A DNA stretch of 64,000 nucleotides from JAGVSR01 sp964589785 (GCA_964589785.1 CAZPUQ010000003.1:276982-340981), one strand, 5' to 3'; positions 1 to 8,953 are shown, numbered from the stretch's first letter. Notes: generated from the sequence alone by a model not told the origin. Made by a program: numbers and translations.

Positions 1-1109
1 TCGATGACGGAGCGCGAGAAGATGCTCGTCCGCTCGCGCGTCGTCTCGACCTCGCGCTCGGCGAAATCCGCCAGAATGTTGCGGACGGCGGAGACATCGC
101 TGGCCCCGCTCGCCGTCTTCACGGCCGAGATCTCGCTGTCGGACAGGACGTGCTCGGACACATCGCCCTTGGCCGAGCGCTTCAGCGAGTTGGCGACACT
201 CTCGCGGAGCGAGTAGATGGTTGCGCCGCGCGCAGCCGTCTTCGCGTAATCGGCATGGACGGCGATGAAAAGGGCCGCCTTGTGCTTCTCGCCGTAGGCG
301 CGGCGCTCGTCGAGGTCGACGAACACGTCGGTGTCGCGGGTCATCAGGACACGATAGCGCCCGGTCTTCTCGATCTTCTCCTTGAGGACGCGCGCGAACG
401 CCAGAACGACATCCTTTTCCACGGTCCCGTTCTTCATGGCTCCCGTGTCGTGGCCGCCATGGCCCGGATCGATGACGATCGTCGGCTTGTAGGCGGACTG
501 GGCGACCTCGGCGGGGCGCTTGGCGGGCTGCGGGAGCGGTGGCTGAATCCCGGCCGCGCCGAGCGCGAACGGCGGGCTCTTCAATGGCTTGCGCGCCGTC
601 TTGACGACCGCGTCCGCCGGCACGATCTCGATGGCGAGATGTAGGCCCCGCCCGTCGCCGGCCTTCTCGATGCTGGTCTTGTCGATGACGACCGGCTCGG
701 TGACCTCGATCACGACGCGATTTTCACCCGGTGCCGATTGGCCGCTGCGGATCGTCTTGACGAGGCCGACCGGCGTCTCGCCAGGATCGGGCGGGAGCCG
801 CAACGGCACGCTCGGCAGGTCGACGACGACGCGGTTCGGGTTGGTCAGCGCGGAGACGGTATAGCCCACGGACTTGTCGAGGCCGATGAGGAAGCGCGTG
901 CGGACGGGCGGGCGCGGGGCAGGGGCCTCGGTCGCAGCGCGTCTCAATTCCGCGTCCGGCTTCGTCAGCGTCGCGAGATCGACGCTCTCGCCAGCCGTCA
1001 CCTCGCCGGCCTGGACGGGAGCGGCGCCAAGCATGGCGAGAACCAACGCGCCGGCGCAGAGCCGGCTCGTTTCGCACAGGGCGCGCGACCACGTTCTGCC
1101 TTGAACCAT
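1..1109 (-). CDS. amiC: N-acetylmuramoyl-L-alanine amidase, partial (C-terminus off the left edge)
   Basis: Periplasmic zinc amidase that cuts the bond between MurNAc and the stem peptide, used in daughter-cell separation. About 369 codons are present; the gene runs off the window edge. A basic N-terminus and hydrophobic stretch ending near APVQA looks like a signal peptide. Residues about 60-165 fit an AMIN domain, which localises such enzymes. From about residue 212 the Amidase_3 core begins with DPGHGG (first zinc histidine), then the VEKD glutamate and the VHAD histidine, so three zinc ligands are visible. The ATG follows GAGAGGGA almost directly, a short spacing. It is transcribed away from moaDE, from which a 215-base spacer separates it. 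Family assignment is firm; the symbol is by domain order (AMIN plus Amidase_3), not by full-length comparison. Confidence 0.9.
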   Translation of the reverse strand, partial: MVQGRTWSRALCETSRLCAGALVLAMLGAAPVQAGEVTAGESVDLATLTKPDAELRRAATEAPAPRPPVRTRFLIGLDKSVGYTVSALTNPNRVVVDLPSVPLRLPPDPGETPVGLVKTIRSGQSAPGENRVVIEVTEPVVIDKTSIEKAGDGRGLHLAIEIVPADAVVKTARKPLKSPPFALGAAGIQPPLPQPAKRPAEVAQSAYKPTIVIDPGHGGHDTGAMKNGTVEKDVVLAFARVLKEKIEKTGRYRVLMTRDTDVFVDLDERRAYGEKHKAALFIAVHADYAKTAARGATIYSLRESVANSLKRSAKGDVSEHVLSDSEISAVKTASGASDVSAVRNILADFAEREVETTRERTSIFSRSVI

Positions 1110-1224
1110 TCCCTCTCGACCCCCGACAACGCATTACGGTTCAACTGACGGGCAAGTCTGCAGCTTTGCCGGCAAAGATGGCGGTTTCCGGGTCGCTGTC
1201 AGGCGATGTTATGGAACCCTAAAG

Positions 1225-1241
1225 GTTAGCAAAGTGCTAAC
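1225..1241. promoter_or_regulatory. Perfect inverted repeat upstream of the amidase gene
   Basis: GTTAGCA, three bases, then TGCTAAC: 7-base arms in a non-coding spacer, 115 bases upstream of the amidase ATG and 84 bases beyond the end of moaE. The form fits a dimeric repressor operator. There is no T-tract, so a terminator is less likely. No regulator is identified. Confidence 0.35.
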
Positions 1242-1324
1242 GGCGCCGGGCAGGTCCGCAACTGCTGCGTCAGCCTGCCGAGCGAACAGTCTGACACAGC
1301 GGCAGAATGAGGGGACGGGCTTTT

Positions 1325-1792
1325 TCAGCGCGCAGCGCCGCTTTGCCAGCGGCGGACGAGCGTATCGTCGCTCTCGCGCGCTTCGACCCAACCGGTCTCC
1401 CCGTCGGCGAACGTCTCCTTCTTCCAGAACGGGGCGCGCGTCTTCAGGTAATCCATCAGGAACTCCGCCGCCTCGAAGGCGGCCGTCCGATGGGACGATG
1501 CGGTGACGACGAGCACGATGTTGGCGCCCGGCTTCAACTCGCCCACGCGGTGGACGATCAGGCTCGCCTGCAGCGGCCAGCGGGCGTGCGCCTCCGCCTC
1601 GATGCGGGCGAGCTCCGCCTCCGTCATGCCGGGGTAATGCTCGAGCGTCAGGGAGAGGAGCGGCCGGTCGCCGGCCCTGCTGCGCACCGCCCCGGTGAAG
1701 GTGACGATCGCGCCGATGTCCGCATGCCCCCGCTTCAGGGCGGCGATCTCGGCGCCGATGTCGAAGTCCCTTTGCTCAACGCGCACGCTCAC
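1325..1792 (-). CDS. moaE: Molybdopterin synthase catalytic subunit MoaE
   Basis: Large subunit of molybdopterin synthase, which moves two sulfurs from MoaD thiocarboxylate to precursor Z (cPMP) in the cytoplasm. 155 residues, the usual length. Family landmarks are GAIVTFTGAVR near the N-terminus, LEHYPGM, the conserved HRVGELKPG turn, and the C-terminal KTRAPFWKKE segment, which carries the catalytic lysines. The start is GTG, four bases after the moaD stop, so the two subunits are co-transcribed and probably translationally coupled. Nothing is missing. Confidence 0.95.
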   Translation of the reverse strand: MSVRVEQRDFDIGAEIAALKRGHADIGAIVTFTGAVRSRAGDRPLLSLTLEHYPGMTEAELARIEAEAHARWPLQASLIVHRVGELKPGANIVLVVTASSHRTAAFEAAEFLMDYLKTRAPFWKKETFADGETGWVEARESDDTLVRRWQSGAAR

Positions 1793-1796
1793 GCGA

Positions 1797-2066
1797 TCAG
1801 CCTCCGGTCACGGGGGGGAAGAAGGCGATCTCGCGCGCCCCGCCGATGGCGGTGTCGGCCTTCACGTGGCGCTGGTCGAGAGCGGCGCGGATGACGGCAG
1901 GGCGCCGGAACGCCTCCTCAAACTCCGGTCCGCGCGTCGTGAGCCACGTCATGACCTCGCCGACCGTGCGCACCGACGCCGGCAGCGTCACGCGTTCCTC
2001 GGCGCGTCCCGTCTTCTCACGCACCCAGGCGAAGTAGCGCAGCGTGATCGCGGGCTCGGCGGTCAT
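1797..2066 (-). CDS. moaD: Molybdopterin synthase sulfur carrier subunit MoaD
   Basis: Small ubiquitin-fold subunit that carries sulfur as a C-terminal thiocarboxylate for molybdopterin synthase. The chosen start (MTAEP) gives 89 residues, close to the family norm, and is preceded by TTGGAGG ten bases upstream; an in-frame ATG 24 bases and another 45 bases earlier have no such site. The protein ends VTGG, the diglycine that must be C-terminal for adenylation by MoeB. It directly precedes moaE. In several rhizobial genomes pgsA sits between uvrC and moaD; here the 182-base gap has no room for it. Confidence 0.92.
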   Translation of the reverse strand: MTAEPAITLRYFAWVREKTGRAEERVTLPASVRTVGEVMTWLTTRGPEFEEAFRRPAVIRAALDQRHVKADTAIGGAREIAFFPPVTGG

Positions 2067-2248
2067 GTCGCCCCATCCTCCAACTGCCATATGCTGCCAT
2101 ATGCACCTCACATAAGCGGGGCGCTTGGCGCCTTAAAGACCACCGGCGGTCAGGGGCGTCAATGGGCGGACCGGCGCCGGCCTCAGGACGCAAGGTGCGG
2201 GTTTCGTTGGCGGTCCTCGCGATGGCCGGGGCGGCGGACTGGCGGCCA

Positions 2249-4192
2249 TCATCCCCGCTCGTGGAAGAAGTCGTAGACCTTCTGCGCCATCTCTGCCGAG
2301 ATGCCCTCGACGGCCTTCAGATCCTCGATGCCCGCTTTCGAGACGGACTTCGCGGAGCCGAAATGGTTGAGCAGCGCCCGACGCCGCGCCGGCCCGATGC
2401 CGGCAATCTCGTCCAGCGGATTGGCGCCGAGCGCCTTCGACCGCCGGGCGCGATGCGTGCCGATGGCGAAGCGATGGGCCTCGTCTCTCAGCCGCTGCAC
2501 GAAATAGAGCACGGGATCGCGCGGATCGAGCATGAACGGCTGGGGGCGGCCGGGCATGTGGACGTGCTCGCGGCCGGCATCGCGGTCGGGGCCCTTCGCG
2601 ACGGCGACGAGGGGGATATCCTCCAGCCCGACGTCGGCCAGCACCTCGCGCGCGACGGCGAGCTGCCCGGCGCCCCCGTCGAGGAGCACGAGATCGGGCC
2701 GATCGGGGAAGATCGGCTCGGGGTCGGTGCCGGCAACGGCGGGTGCCGGGACGGCCGTGCATTCCGACAGCCGGCGGAAGCGGCGCGTCAGCACTTCGCG
2801 CATCATCGCGTAGTCGTCGCCCGGCGCCAGGTCGGGCGTGCGGATGTTGAACTTGCGGTAGGCGCTCTTCACGAAGCCCTCGGGGCCGGCGACGATCATG
2901 GCGCCGACGGCGCTCGTGCCGGAGATGTGGCTGTTGTCGTAGACCTCGATGCGGCGCGGGGTCTCGGCCAGGCCGAAGCGTTCCGCCACGCCCTCGAGCA
3001 GGCGCGTCTGCGAGGAGGTCTCCGCAAGCTTGCGGCCGAGCGCCTCGCGGGCGTTGGCGAGGGCGTGCTCCACGAGGCCGGACTTCGTGCCCCGGCTCGG
3101 CACGCGGATCTCCACCTTGCGCTCCGCCTTCGTGGAGAGGGCTTCCGCCATCAATCCCCGATCCGCGAAATCATGACTGAGGAGGACGAGGCGCGGCACG
3201 GGCTTGTCGTCGTAGAACTGGGCCACGAAGCTTGCCAGCACCTCCTCGACCGGCACGGACCTGTCGGCCCTGGGATAGTAGGCGCGGTTGCCCCAGTTCT
3301 GTCCGGCGCGGAAGAAGAAGACCTGGATGCAGGTCTGCCCGCCTTCCTGGTAGGCGGCGAAGACGTCCGCCTCCTCGATGTTGTCCGGATTGATCGCCTG
3401 GTCTGCCTGCACGTGGGCGAGCGCCCACAGTCGGTTGCGGTAGCGCGCCGCGCGCTCGAATTCGAGGTTGTCGGAGGCTTCCTGCATGAGCCGCTGGTAC
3501 ATCTCGCGCACGGACTGGCTCTCCCCGCGCAGGAAGCGCACGGCTTCGTCCACGAGCGCTTGGTAGTCCTCGTCGGGGATCTCGTGCGTGCAAGGGCCGG
3601 CGCAGCGCTTGATCTGGAACAGCAGGCAGGGGCGCGTGCGGCCCTCGAAGACGCTGTCGGAGCAGGAGCGCAGGAGGAAGGCCCGCTGCAGCATGCTGAT
3701 GGCGCGCGAGACGGCGCCGGCGGAGGCGAACGGCCCGAAGTAGTCGCCCTTGATGGCGCGCGCGCCGCGGTGCTTCAGGATCTGCGGCGCGGGGGTGTCG
3801 CGGCGGATCAGGATGTAGGGGAACGACTTGTCGTCGCGCATGAGCACGTTGAAGCGCGGCTTGAAGCGCTTGATGAGGTTGGCTTCGAGGAGCAGCGCCT
3901 CGGCTTCCGTGCGGACGGTGACGAACTCCATCGCATGGGTGAGCGCGATCATGCGCGCGATGCGGTTCGAGTGGCCGGCGCCCCGCGCGTAGTTGGAGAC
4001 GCGGGCCTTGAGGTTGCGCGCCTTGCCGACGTAAAGCACCGTGCCCTCCGCATCGAGCATGCGGTAGACGCCGGGCTGGGAGGTGAGCGTCTTCAGGTAG
4101 CCGGCAATCACGCCCGGCCCGGCCGGCGGTCCGGCGGGTGCGGCCGGCGCGGCCGCCTCTTCGGGCGGCGTGTCGGACATGGGGCCTACCAT
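2249..4192 (-). CDS. uvrC: UvrABC excinuclease subunit C
   Basis: Endonuclease of nucleotide excision repair: makes the 3-prime then 5-prime incision beside a lesion located by UvrA/UvrB. 647 residues. After an alanine/proline-rich N-terminal tail comes the GIY-YIG nuclease (PGVYRML, then LYVGKARNLKARV), then a UVR motif near the middle, an RNase H-like second nuclease (YDNSHISG and LLDGGAGQL stretches), and two C-terminal helix-hairpin-helix segments (IAGIGPARRRALL and VEGISAEMAQK). Two ATGs are possible, at 4192 and 4180; they lie in a 12-base direct duplication (GTAGGCCCCATG twice) and neither has a clear ribosome site. The same frame stays open for another 2.3 kb antisense to gatB, which is not coding. 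Confidence 0.95.
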   Translation of the reverse strand: MVGPMSDTPPEEAAAPAAPAGPPAGPGVIAGYLKTLTSQPGVYRMLDAEGTVLYVGKARNLKARVSNYARGAGHSNRIARMIALTHAMEFVTVRTEAEALLLEANLIKRFKPRFNVLMRDDKSFPYILIRRDTPAPQILKHRGARAIKGDYFGPFASAGAVSRAISMLQRAFLLRSCSDSVFEGRTRPCLLFQIKRCAGPCTHEIPDEDYQALVDEAVRFLRGESQSVREMYQRLMQEASDNLEFERAARYRNRLWALAHVQADQAINPDNIEEADVFAAYQEGGQTCIQVFFFRAGQNWGNRAYYPRADRSVPVEEVLASFVAQFYDDKPVPRLVLLSHDFADRGLMAEALSTKAERKVEIRVPSRGTKSGLVEHALANAREALGRKLAETSSQTRLLEGVAERFGLAETPRRIEVYDNSHISGTSAVGAMIVAGPEGFVKSAYRKFNIRTPDLAPGDDYAMMREVLTRRFRRLSECTAVPAPAVAGTDPEPIFPDRPDLVLLDGGAGQLAVAREVLADVGLEDIPLVAVAKGPDRDAGREHVHMPGRPQPFMLDPRDPVLYFVQRLRDEAHRFAIGTHRARRSKALGANPLDEIAGIGPARRRALLNHFGSAKSVSKAGIEDLKAVEGISAEMAQKVYDFFHERG

Positions 4193-4336
4193 GGGGCCTA
4201 CATTGTCCGGGCGGCCGCCGAGGTCAAGGCGTTGCCGGGCGGGCTCGCCGATGCCGTGCCGCGGTTCCCCGCAGCGCCACAAAACCGCCATGGCGCGGGG
4301 CGCCTGTGGGCCCGCTCCGCTGCGGGGGATAGGTTC

Positions 4337-5305
4337 ATGCGTCGTCTCGCGCGACTGGCCGTTTTCCTGATGCTTCTGGCGCCGGTCGCTTCGCTCGCGG
4401 CGGGCCGGAAGGAGCGTGCGCCGGAGAACCCCTTCCCGCGCTCCGAGGCGGTCCTGAAATGGATCAACGGCTACCGCGCCAACCCTGAGCCACGAAAGTT
4501 GCCCGCCGCCGTCCGCGCGATGGGCGAGCACGGTCTTTTGCGCGATCTCGATCAGGCGGGATTGCAGGTCGGGTTCATCGCCGGCGTCCTGGCGACCAAT
4601 CCCGAGACGGCGCCCCGGCTCATCGCCGAGATGTTCCCGATGCCGCCCGAGGACCAGGTGATCCTCATCAAGGCGATCGCGTTCTCGGGCCTTCCCAACT
4701 GGAAGGAGCTCTTGTCCGCCTTCAGCGAGCGCATGCCGGCGCGCAAGGTGCTCATCGAGAAGTACGTCTACGGCGACGGCAAGACGCTGTTCGAGCTGCC
4801 GCTGGAGGAGGGAGCGTTCGTCCTCGACAGCCACTGGGGCTACTACTTCGGCAGCGGCTCGCAGCCCGCGATCGGGCGCATCGCCTCCGCGCTCGCCTGG
4901 ATGAAGGAGGGCGACAACGTCGAGAAGCTCACCATCGCCGCCATGGCCAAATGGACGCTCGCCACCAACGCCACGCGCGACAAGGAGCTGCTCGACGTCC
5001 TGAAGGAGCAGATGAACCTGCAGCCGAGCGAGATCGCGCGCACCAACCTGCGCGAGGTCATTCTCGCCGCCGAGACGTTCGAGACGGCCAAGATCCGCCG
5101 CGATGCGCTGGCCGCGATCGACGAGCTCAAGGCCAAGGGTCCGGAGAGCAAGCGCAACTACGCGTGGTGGGGACAGGCCGGGCAGACGGTGTTCGCGTTG
5201 GGCTGCGTCGCGGCGAGCGCGATGGGGCAGGTGCAACTCGGCATTCCCTGCGTCGTCGGCGGCGCCGTCTCGACGGCGGCGCTCAAATACCTGACGCCCC
5301 AGTAG
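4337..5305 (+). CDS. Secreted or periplasmic protein of unknown function
   Basis: 322 residues. The N-terminus (MRRLARLAVFLMLLAPVASLAAG) is a clear signal peptide with a cleavage site after about residue 21. The mature part is mostly helical in composition, with alanine- and leucine-rich stretches that recall tandem helical hairpins, and mentions of a KWIN..Y motif early and a glycine/alanine-rich hydrophobic segment at the C-terminus (about residues 285-315) that may be membrane-associated. I do not recognise the family. It starts 144 bases from the uvrC start and points the other way, toward gatB, which begins 93 bases after its stop, so the two may share a transcript. Confidence 0.8.
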   Translation: MRRLARLAVFLMLLAPVASLAAGRKERAPENPFPRSEAVLKWINGYRANPEPRKLPAAVRAMGEHGLLRDLDQAGLQVGFIAGVLATNPETAPRLIAEMFPMPPEDQVILIKAIAFSGLPNWKELLSAFSERMPARKVLIEKYVYGDGKTLFELPLEEGAFVLDSHWGYYFGSGSQPAIGRIASALAWMKEGDNVEKLTIAAMAKWTLATNATRDKELLDVLKEQMNLQPSEIARTNLREVILAAETFETAKIRRDALAAIDELKAKGPESKRNYAWWGQAGQTVFALGCVAASAMGQVQLGIPCVVGGAVSTAALKYLTPQ

Positions 5306-5398
5306 GCGTTGCCGTGGACCCGCCGCTTGCCTGCCTGCCCCCGGTGCGATAACCAAAGCAGCAATTTCCCCCATCACGACGTGAGGCAGGACGAAGCC

Positions 5399-6880
5399 AT
5401 GGCGCGCGCTGAGACGGCCAATGCCAAACCCTCCAAGCTCATCCACGGCGCAACCGGCGACTGGGAGGTCGTGATCGGCATGGAGGTCCACGCCCAGGTC
5501 GCCTCGCGCTCGAAGCTGTTCTCGGGCTCGTCGACGGCGTTCGGGGGCGAGCCCAACAGCCACGTCTCGCTCGTCGATGCGGCCATGCCGGGCATGCTGC
5601 CGGTCATCAACGAGGAGTGCGTGGCGCAGGCGGTGCGCACGGGGCTCGGGCTCAAGGCGAAGATCAACCTGAAGAGCGTCTTCGACCGCAAGAACTACTT
5701 CTATCCGGACCTCCCGCAGGGCTACCAGATCTCGCAGTATAAGCAGCCCGTCGTCGGCGAGGGCGAGGTCGAGATCGAGGTCGACGGCGACCCCAAGACG
5801 GTCGGCATCGAGCGCCTGCACCTGGAGCAGGACGCCGGCAAGTCGATCCACGACCAGCACCCCGACTACTCCTATGTCGATCTCAACCGCTCGGGCGTGG
5901 CGCTCATGGAGATCGTGTCGAAGCCCGACCTGCGCTCGGCCAAGGAGGCGCAGGCGTACGTGACGAAGCTGCGCACCATCCTGCGCTATCTCGGCACCTG
6001 CGACGGCGACATGGAGAAGGGCAACCTGCGCGCGGACGTGAACGTCTCCGTGCGCCGTCCGGGCGGTGCGCTCGGCACGCGCTGCGAGATCAAGAACGTG
6101 AACTCGATCCGCTTCATCGGCCAGGCGATCGAGGCGGAGGCGCGCCGGCAGATCGATATCCTGGAGGACGGCGGCGCGATCGACCAGGAGACGCGGCTCT
6201 TCGATGCGAACAAGGGCGAGACGCGGTCCATGCGCTCCAAGGAGGAGGCGCACGACTACCGCTATTTCCCCGATCCCGACCTGCTGCCGCTCGAGCTCGA
6301 TTTGGCGTGGGTGGACGATCTCGCCCGGCACCTGCCCGAGCTGCCCGACGAGAAGCGTGCCCGGTTCATGAAGGACTACGGGCTGTCGGCCTACGACGCG
6401 GGCGTGCTCGTCGCCGAGCGCGAGAGCGCGGACTATTTCGAGCGCGTCGCGAAGGGGCGCGACGGCAAGCTCGCCGCCAACTGGGTCATCAACGAGCTGT
6501 TCGGCCGCCTCAACAAGGAGGGCCTCGACATTCAGCACGCGCCGGTGTCGGCCGACCAGCTCGGCGGCCTCGTCGGGCTCATCGCCTCGGGCGTCATCTC
6601 CGGCAAGATCGCCAAGGACCTGTTCGAGATCCTGTGGACCGAGGGCGGCGATCCGGCCGAGATCGTCGAGACGCGCGGCATGAAGCAGGTCACCGATACC
6701 GCGGCGATCGAGAAGGCCGTGGACGACATTCTCGCGGCCAATCCGGACAAGGCGGAGCAGGCGAAGTCGAAGCCGAACCTTCTCGGCTGGTTCGTCGGCC
6801 AGGTCATGAAGGCGTCGGGCGGCAAGGCGAACCCCGCCGCCGTCAACGAGATCCTGAAAAAGAAGCTCGGCATCGCGTAA
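5399..6880 (+). CDS. gatB: Asp-tRNA(Asn)/Glu-tRNA(Gln) amidotransferase subunit B
   Basis: Subunit B of the GatCAB complex, which converts misacylated Glu-tRNA(Gln) or Asp-tRNA(Asn) to the correct aminoacyl-tRNA in bacteria lacking GlnRS and/or AsnRS. 493 residues. Signature stretches are VIGMEVHAQ at the start, RKNYFYPDLPQGYQISQY, DLNRSGVALMEIVS, the GNLRADVNVS patch and DYRYFPDPDLLP; the C-terminal YqeY-like helical tail that binds the tRNA elbow ends at KKKLGIA. The ATG at 5399 was chosen over the upstream open frame because homology begins soon after it and GAGGCAGGA lies just upstream. gatC and gatA are not in the window. Confidence 0.96.
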   Translation: MARAETANAKPSKLIHGATGDWEVVIGMEVHAQVASRSKLFSGSSTAFGGEPNSHVSLVDAAMPGMLPVINEECVAQAVRTGLGLKAKINLKSVFDRKNYFYPDLPQGYQISQYKQPVVGEGEVEIEVDGDPKTVGIERLHLEQDAGKSIHDQHPDYSYVDLNRSGVALMEIVSKPDLRSAKEAQAYVTKLRTILRYLGTCDGDMEKGNLRADVNVSVRRPGGALGTRCEIKNVNSIRFIGQAIEAEARRQIDILEDGGAIDQETRLFDANKGETRSMRSKEEAHDYRYFPDPDLLPLELDLAWVDDLARHLPELPDEKRARFMKDYGLSAYDAGVLVAERESADYFERVAKGRDGKLAANWVINELFGRLNKEGLDIQHAPVSADQLGGLVGLIASGVISGKIAKDLFEILWTEGGDPAEIVETRGMKQVTDTAAIEKAVDDILAANPDKAEQAKSKPNLLGWFVGQVMKASGGKANPAAVNEILKKKLGIA

Positions 6881-6893
6881 CGCGCTGCTCCGC

Positions 6894-6923
6894 CCCCTCT
6901 CCCCGTAAGGACGGCGAGAGGGG
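6894..6923. repeat. REP-like palindrome (CCCCTCTC ... GAGAGGGG)
   Basis: 8-base arms around a 14-base loop, 14 bases after the gatB stop. Could serve as an mRNA 3-prime end stabiliser or weak terminator; there is no T-tract. Similar arms recur at 7526-7545. Confidence 0.55.
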
Positions 6924-7362
6924 ACACGCAGCTATCTCTTCACGCCCACTTATCCCCGCCGCTTATCGCGCACTCTAGACTGGCTGACCTGCATCACTCG
7001 GGGGCGCTGTCCGGAGGCGTCTTGGCAGCGCGATGCGGGGGCGGGTGCGGGAGGACCTCCTCGGCTTTACGCGAGCCAACCCTTCCGACTTTATCTCCAT
7101 GCCCGGCGGTAACGCAGGGTCCGGATGATGTGCCGGTTAAAAATGGGAGCCGGCAGACCTGGGGTAATAGCGAGCCCAGGCGACGCCCGTCGAAGCGGGG
7201 CGCCACGGCGCTTCATTCTAGATCCTTGCGGACGACCGCAGCACCGCTGCGCCCCGCTCCCCGAATGCGTTCCCTCCGGTGCGAAGGCACGCGGAGATCT
7301 TGTGTCTTCCCGAGCTCCCTATCCCACGATGCCGCGTGAGAGCACCGCTCCTCCCACCGTCA

Positions 7363-7380
7363 CCCCCGCGAAGGCGGGGG
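7363..7380. repeat. Palindromic extragenic repeat (CCCCCGC GAAG GCGGGGG)
   Basis: Perfect 7-base arms around a 4-base loop, within GTCACCCCCGCGAAGGCGGG. This is a well-known dispersed extragenic repeat form in alphaproteobacteria. One copy is seen in the window. Confidence 0.6.
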
Positions 7381-7525
7381 TCTGCGCAAGCATTGGATGG
7401 AGTGCATTGAAATGGCTTGCGCGGATCGCGGCCTGCGCCGCGATGACGTCAGGGGTTGGGAGGGGCGCCGGCCTCTCCCAAGGGACGGACGCACGTTTCA
7501 ATGTGCGCGACGCGGCGGGCACACT

Positions 7526-7545
7526 CCCTCTCCCTTGCGAGAGGG
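7526..7545. repeat. REP-like palindrome (CCCTCTC CCTTGC GAGAGGG)
   Basis: 7-base arms, 6-base loop, followed by TCGGGGTGAGGGAGG, the usual tail of this dispersed proteobacterial repeat. Arms match those of the copy at 6894-6923. Confidence 0.6.
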
Positions 7546-7679
7546 TCGGGGTGAGGGAGGCGTTCTGCGGGTTCGGAATCGCCCAGTCTCAGGCGGCCTG
7601 CACGCCGCCAAGCCCCGGAGGCGGATCGGCATTCTTCAGCGACTGCAGCACCGCAGCCCAATCGCGAGAGGGTTGCACC

Positions 7680-7841
7680 TCAGGCCTTGGCCTTTGCCGC
7701 GCGGGCCTTGCCGGAGAGCTTTTTCAGCCGCTTGCGGGCGGCGGCCGTGTTGCCCTGGATGCGCGTCGTCTTCGGGCGGGCGATGGCGCGGCGCGCCTTC
7801 TTCTTCTGCGTCTCGATGTTGCGCAGGCTGCGGGCGGTCAT
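7680..7841 (-). CDS. Small, very basic hypothetical protein
   Basis: 53 residues, starting MTARSLRNIETQKKKARRAI and ending in an alanine/lysine-rich tail (KARAAKAKA). About a third of residues are Lys or Arg and no acidic patch is present, so binding to nucleic acid is plausible. The start is supported by AAGGGGA eight bases upstream. It lies 89 bases after the start-distal end of the DedA-type gene and points the same way, so it could be the last gene of that unit. I do not recognise a named family; the composition and the ribosome site are the evidence that it is real. Confidence 0.6.
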   Translation of the reverse strand: MTARSLRNIETQKKKARRAIARPKTTRIQGNTAAARKRLKKLSGKARAAKAKA

Positions 7842-7930
7842 CGGATGGTCCCCTTTGCGAGATGGTGCCGGGCCTGAGCCGCCCGGCCGTGAGCGCCTCG
7901 TCTAGGCCAGGAGCCCCAGGCTGGCAAGGG

Positions 7931-8953
7931 CTACGACCCCATGATCGCCTGGACGACGGGGACCGGCGCAATGAGGACCGCGGTCCAGATGACACAGGAG
8001 ACGAGGCTGACGAGCGCAAACGTCGCGAAGGGGATGCTGTCGGCACCCGCCGCCAGCGGGGCGAAAGAGCGCAGCGTCGTGTGGAACTTCGACGGGATGA
8101 GACCGGCCGCTCCCCGGCGCGCCATGAAGGCGACCGCCTGACCGGAGGAGTCCGGGCTCCAGCTATTCGGCCAGACGGTGTGCAGCTCGCCTTTGTGTTC
8201 CTTGCCCGAGCGGTAGGCCATCAGGTCGCCGAGGAAGGCGCCGACGAGCCCGGCCGCGCCGCCGAGCAGCGGATCGCCGCCGGCCAGAAAAAAGATCGCG
8301 GCGAGGACGACGAAGAGAATGAGGGTCGGGATGGCCATGAGCGGCATGGGGATGCTGTTCAAATACGCGGCCGCGAACAGCAGCGCGGCGACGATCAGTT
8401 GATGCTCGCGCACGAAGGCGACGATCTCCTCGCGGAAGGTGACGGCGAAAAAGCTCGGCGCGATGATCCCCACCGACCAGATGAAAGCGCTGATGACATT
8501 GGCGATCTGGAACGGAAGCTGGCGCATGCGGAACATGCCGGCGACGACCGGGATGACCGCGCGCACGGGGCCGAAGAAGTGGCCGAGGAACACGCCCCAC
8601 CCGCCCCATCGGGCAAAGAACGTCTCGCCGTGGCGGATCAGCTCGGGCCGCGCGCTGAAGGGCCAGATGTTGGGAATGCTGTCCGTGAAGTAGCGTCCGA
8701 TCCAGTAGGACACGGCATATCCCAAGGTGCCGCCGAGGCCCGCCGCGATGATCGCGGGCAGCAGGATCGACTGATCCGCTCCGCTCGCGGCGAGAAGGGC
8801 CGTGATGCCGACGAGGATCGCCGTGCCGGGCCACAGGATCGACAGGAAGCAAAAGCTCTCCGCGAACGCGACCAGAAAGGCGACCGGCACGGCCCACCCT
8901 TCATGCGTGCGCACGAAGCTGACAATCAATTCCACGAAGTCCTGCACGCTCAT
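7931..8953 (-). CDS. DedA-family membrane protein with two VTT-type repeats
   Basis: 340-residue polytopic inner-membrane protein of the DedA/VTT superfamily, members of which are implicated in flipping of undecaprenyl phosphate or phospholipids and in proton-motive-force homeostasis. Typical DedA proteins have about 200 residues. The first unit has the family pattern LGGTLGYAVSYWIGR followed by GHFFGPVRAVIPVVAG. A second unit follows: FLGDLMAYRSGKE, then SKFHTTLRSFAPLAAG, with the same spacing and hydrophobicity, so the protein looks like a tandem duplication. In the second unit the key GP-R becomes TT-R. No neighbour suggests a specific substrate. Confidence 0.85.
   Translation of the reverse strand: MSVQDFVELIVSFVRTHEGWAVPVAFLVAFAESFCFLSILWPGTAILVGITALLAASGADQSILLPAIIAAGLGGTLGYAVSYWIGRYFTDSIPNIWPFSARPELIRHGETFFARWGGWGVFLGHFFGPVRAVIPVVAGMFRMRQLPFQIANVISAFIWSVGIIAPSFFAVTFREEIVAFVREHQLIVAALLFAAAYLNSIPMPLMAIPTLILFVVLAAIFFLAGGDPLLGGAAGLVGAFLGDLMAYRSGKEHKGELHTVWPNSWSPDSSGQAVAFMARRGAAGLIPSKFHTTLRSFAPLAAGADSIPFATFALVSLVSCVIWTAVLIAPVPVVQAIMGS

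Larger units (their letters stand above)
6881..7679. other. Non-coding spacer rich in palindromic repeats
   Basis: About 800 bases between gatB and the small basic gene. Open frames here have no protein-like composition. It holds three separate short palindromes (listed as repeats) of types dispersed in many proteobacterial genomes. I see no tRNA, no gene with a ribosome site and no transposase. The spacer is convergent: gatB enters from the left and the next gene from the right. Confidence 0.6.

Noticed and set aside
2067..2248. A pgsA gene between uvrC and moaD, as in some rhizobia
   Set aside because: The spacer is only 182 bases and has no pgsA motif.
4193..6538. Long open frame in phase with uvrC that would make a 1429-residue protein
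   Set aside because: It is antisense to gatB and the secreted protein, has low-complexity Arg/Leu/Ala composition, and UvrC homology starts only at about 4192.
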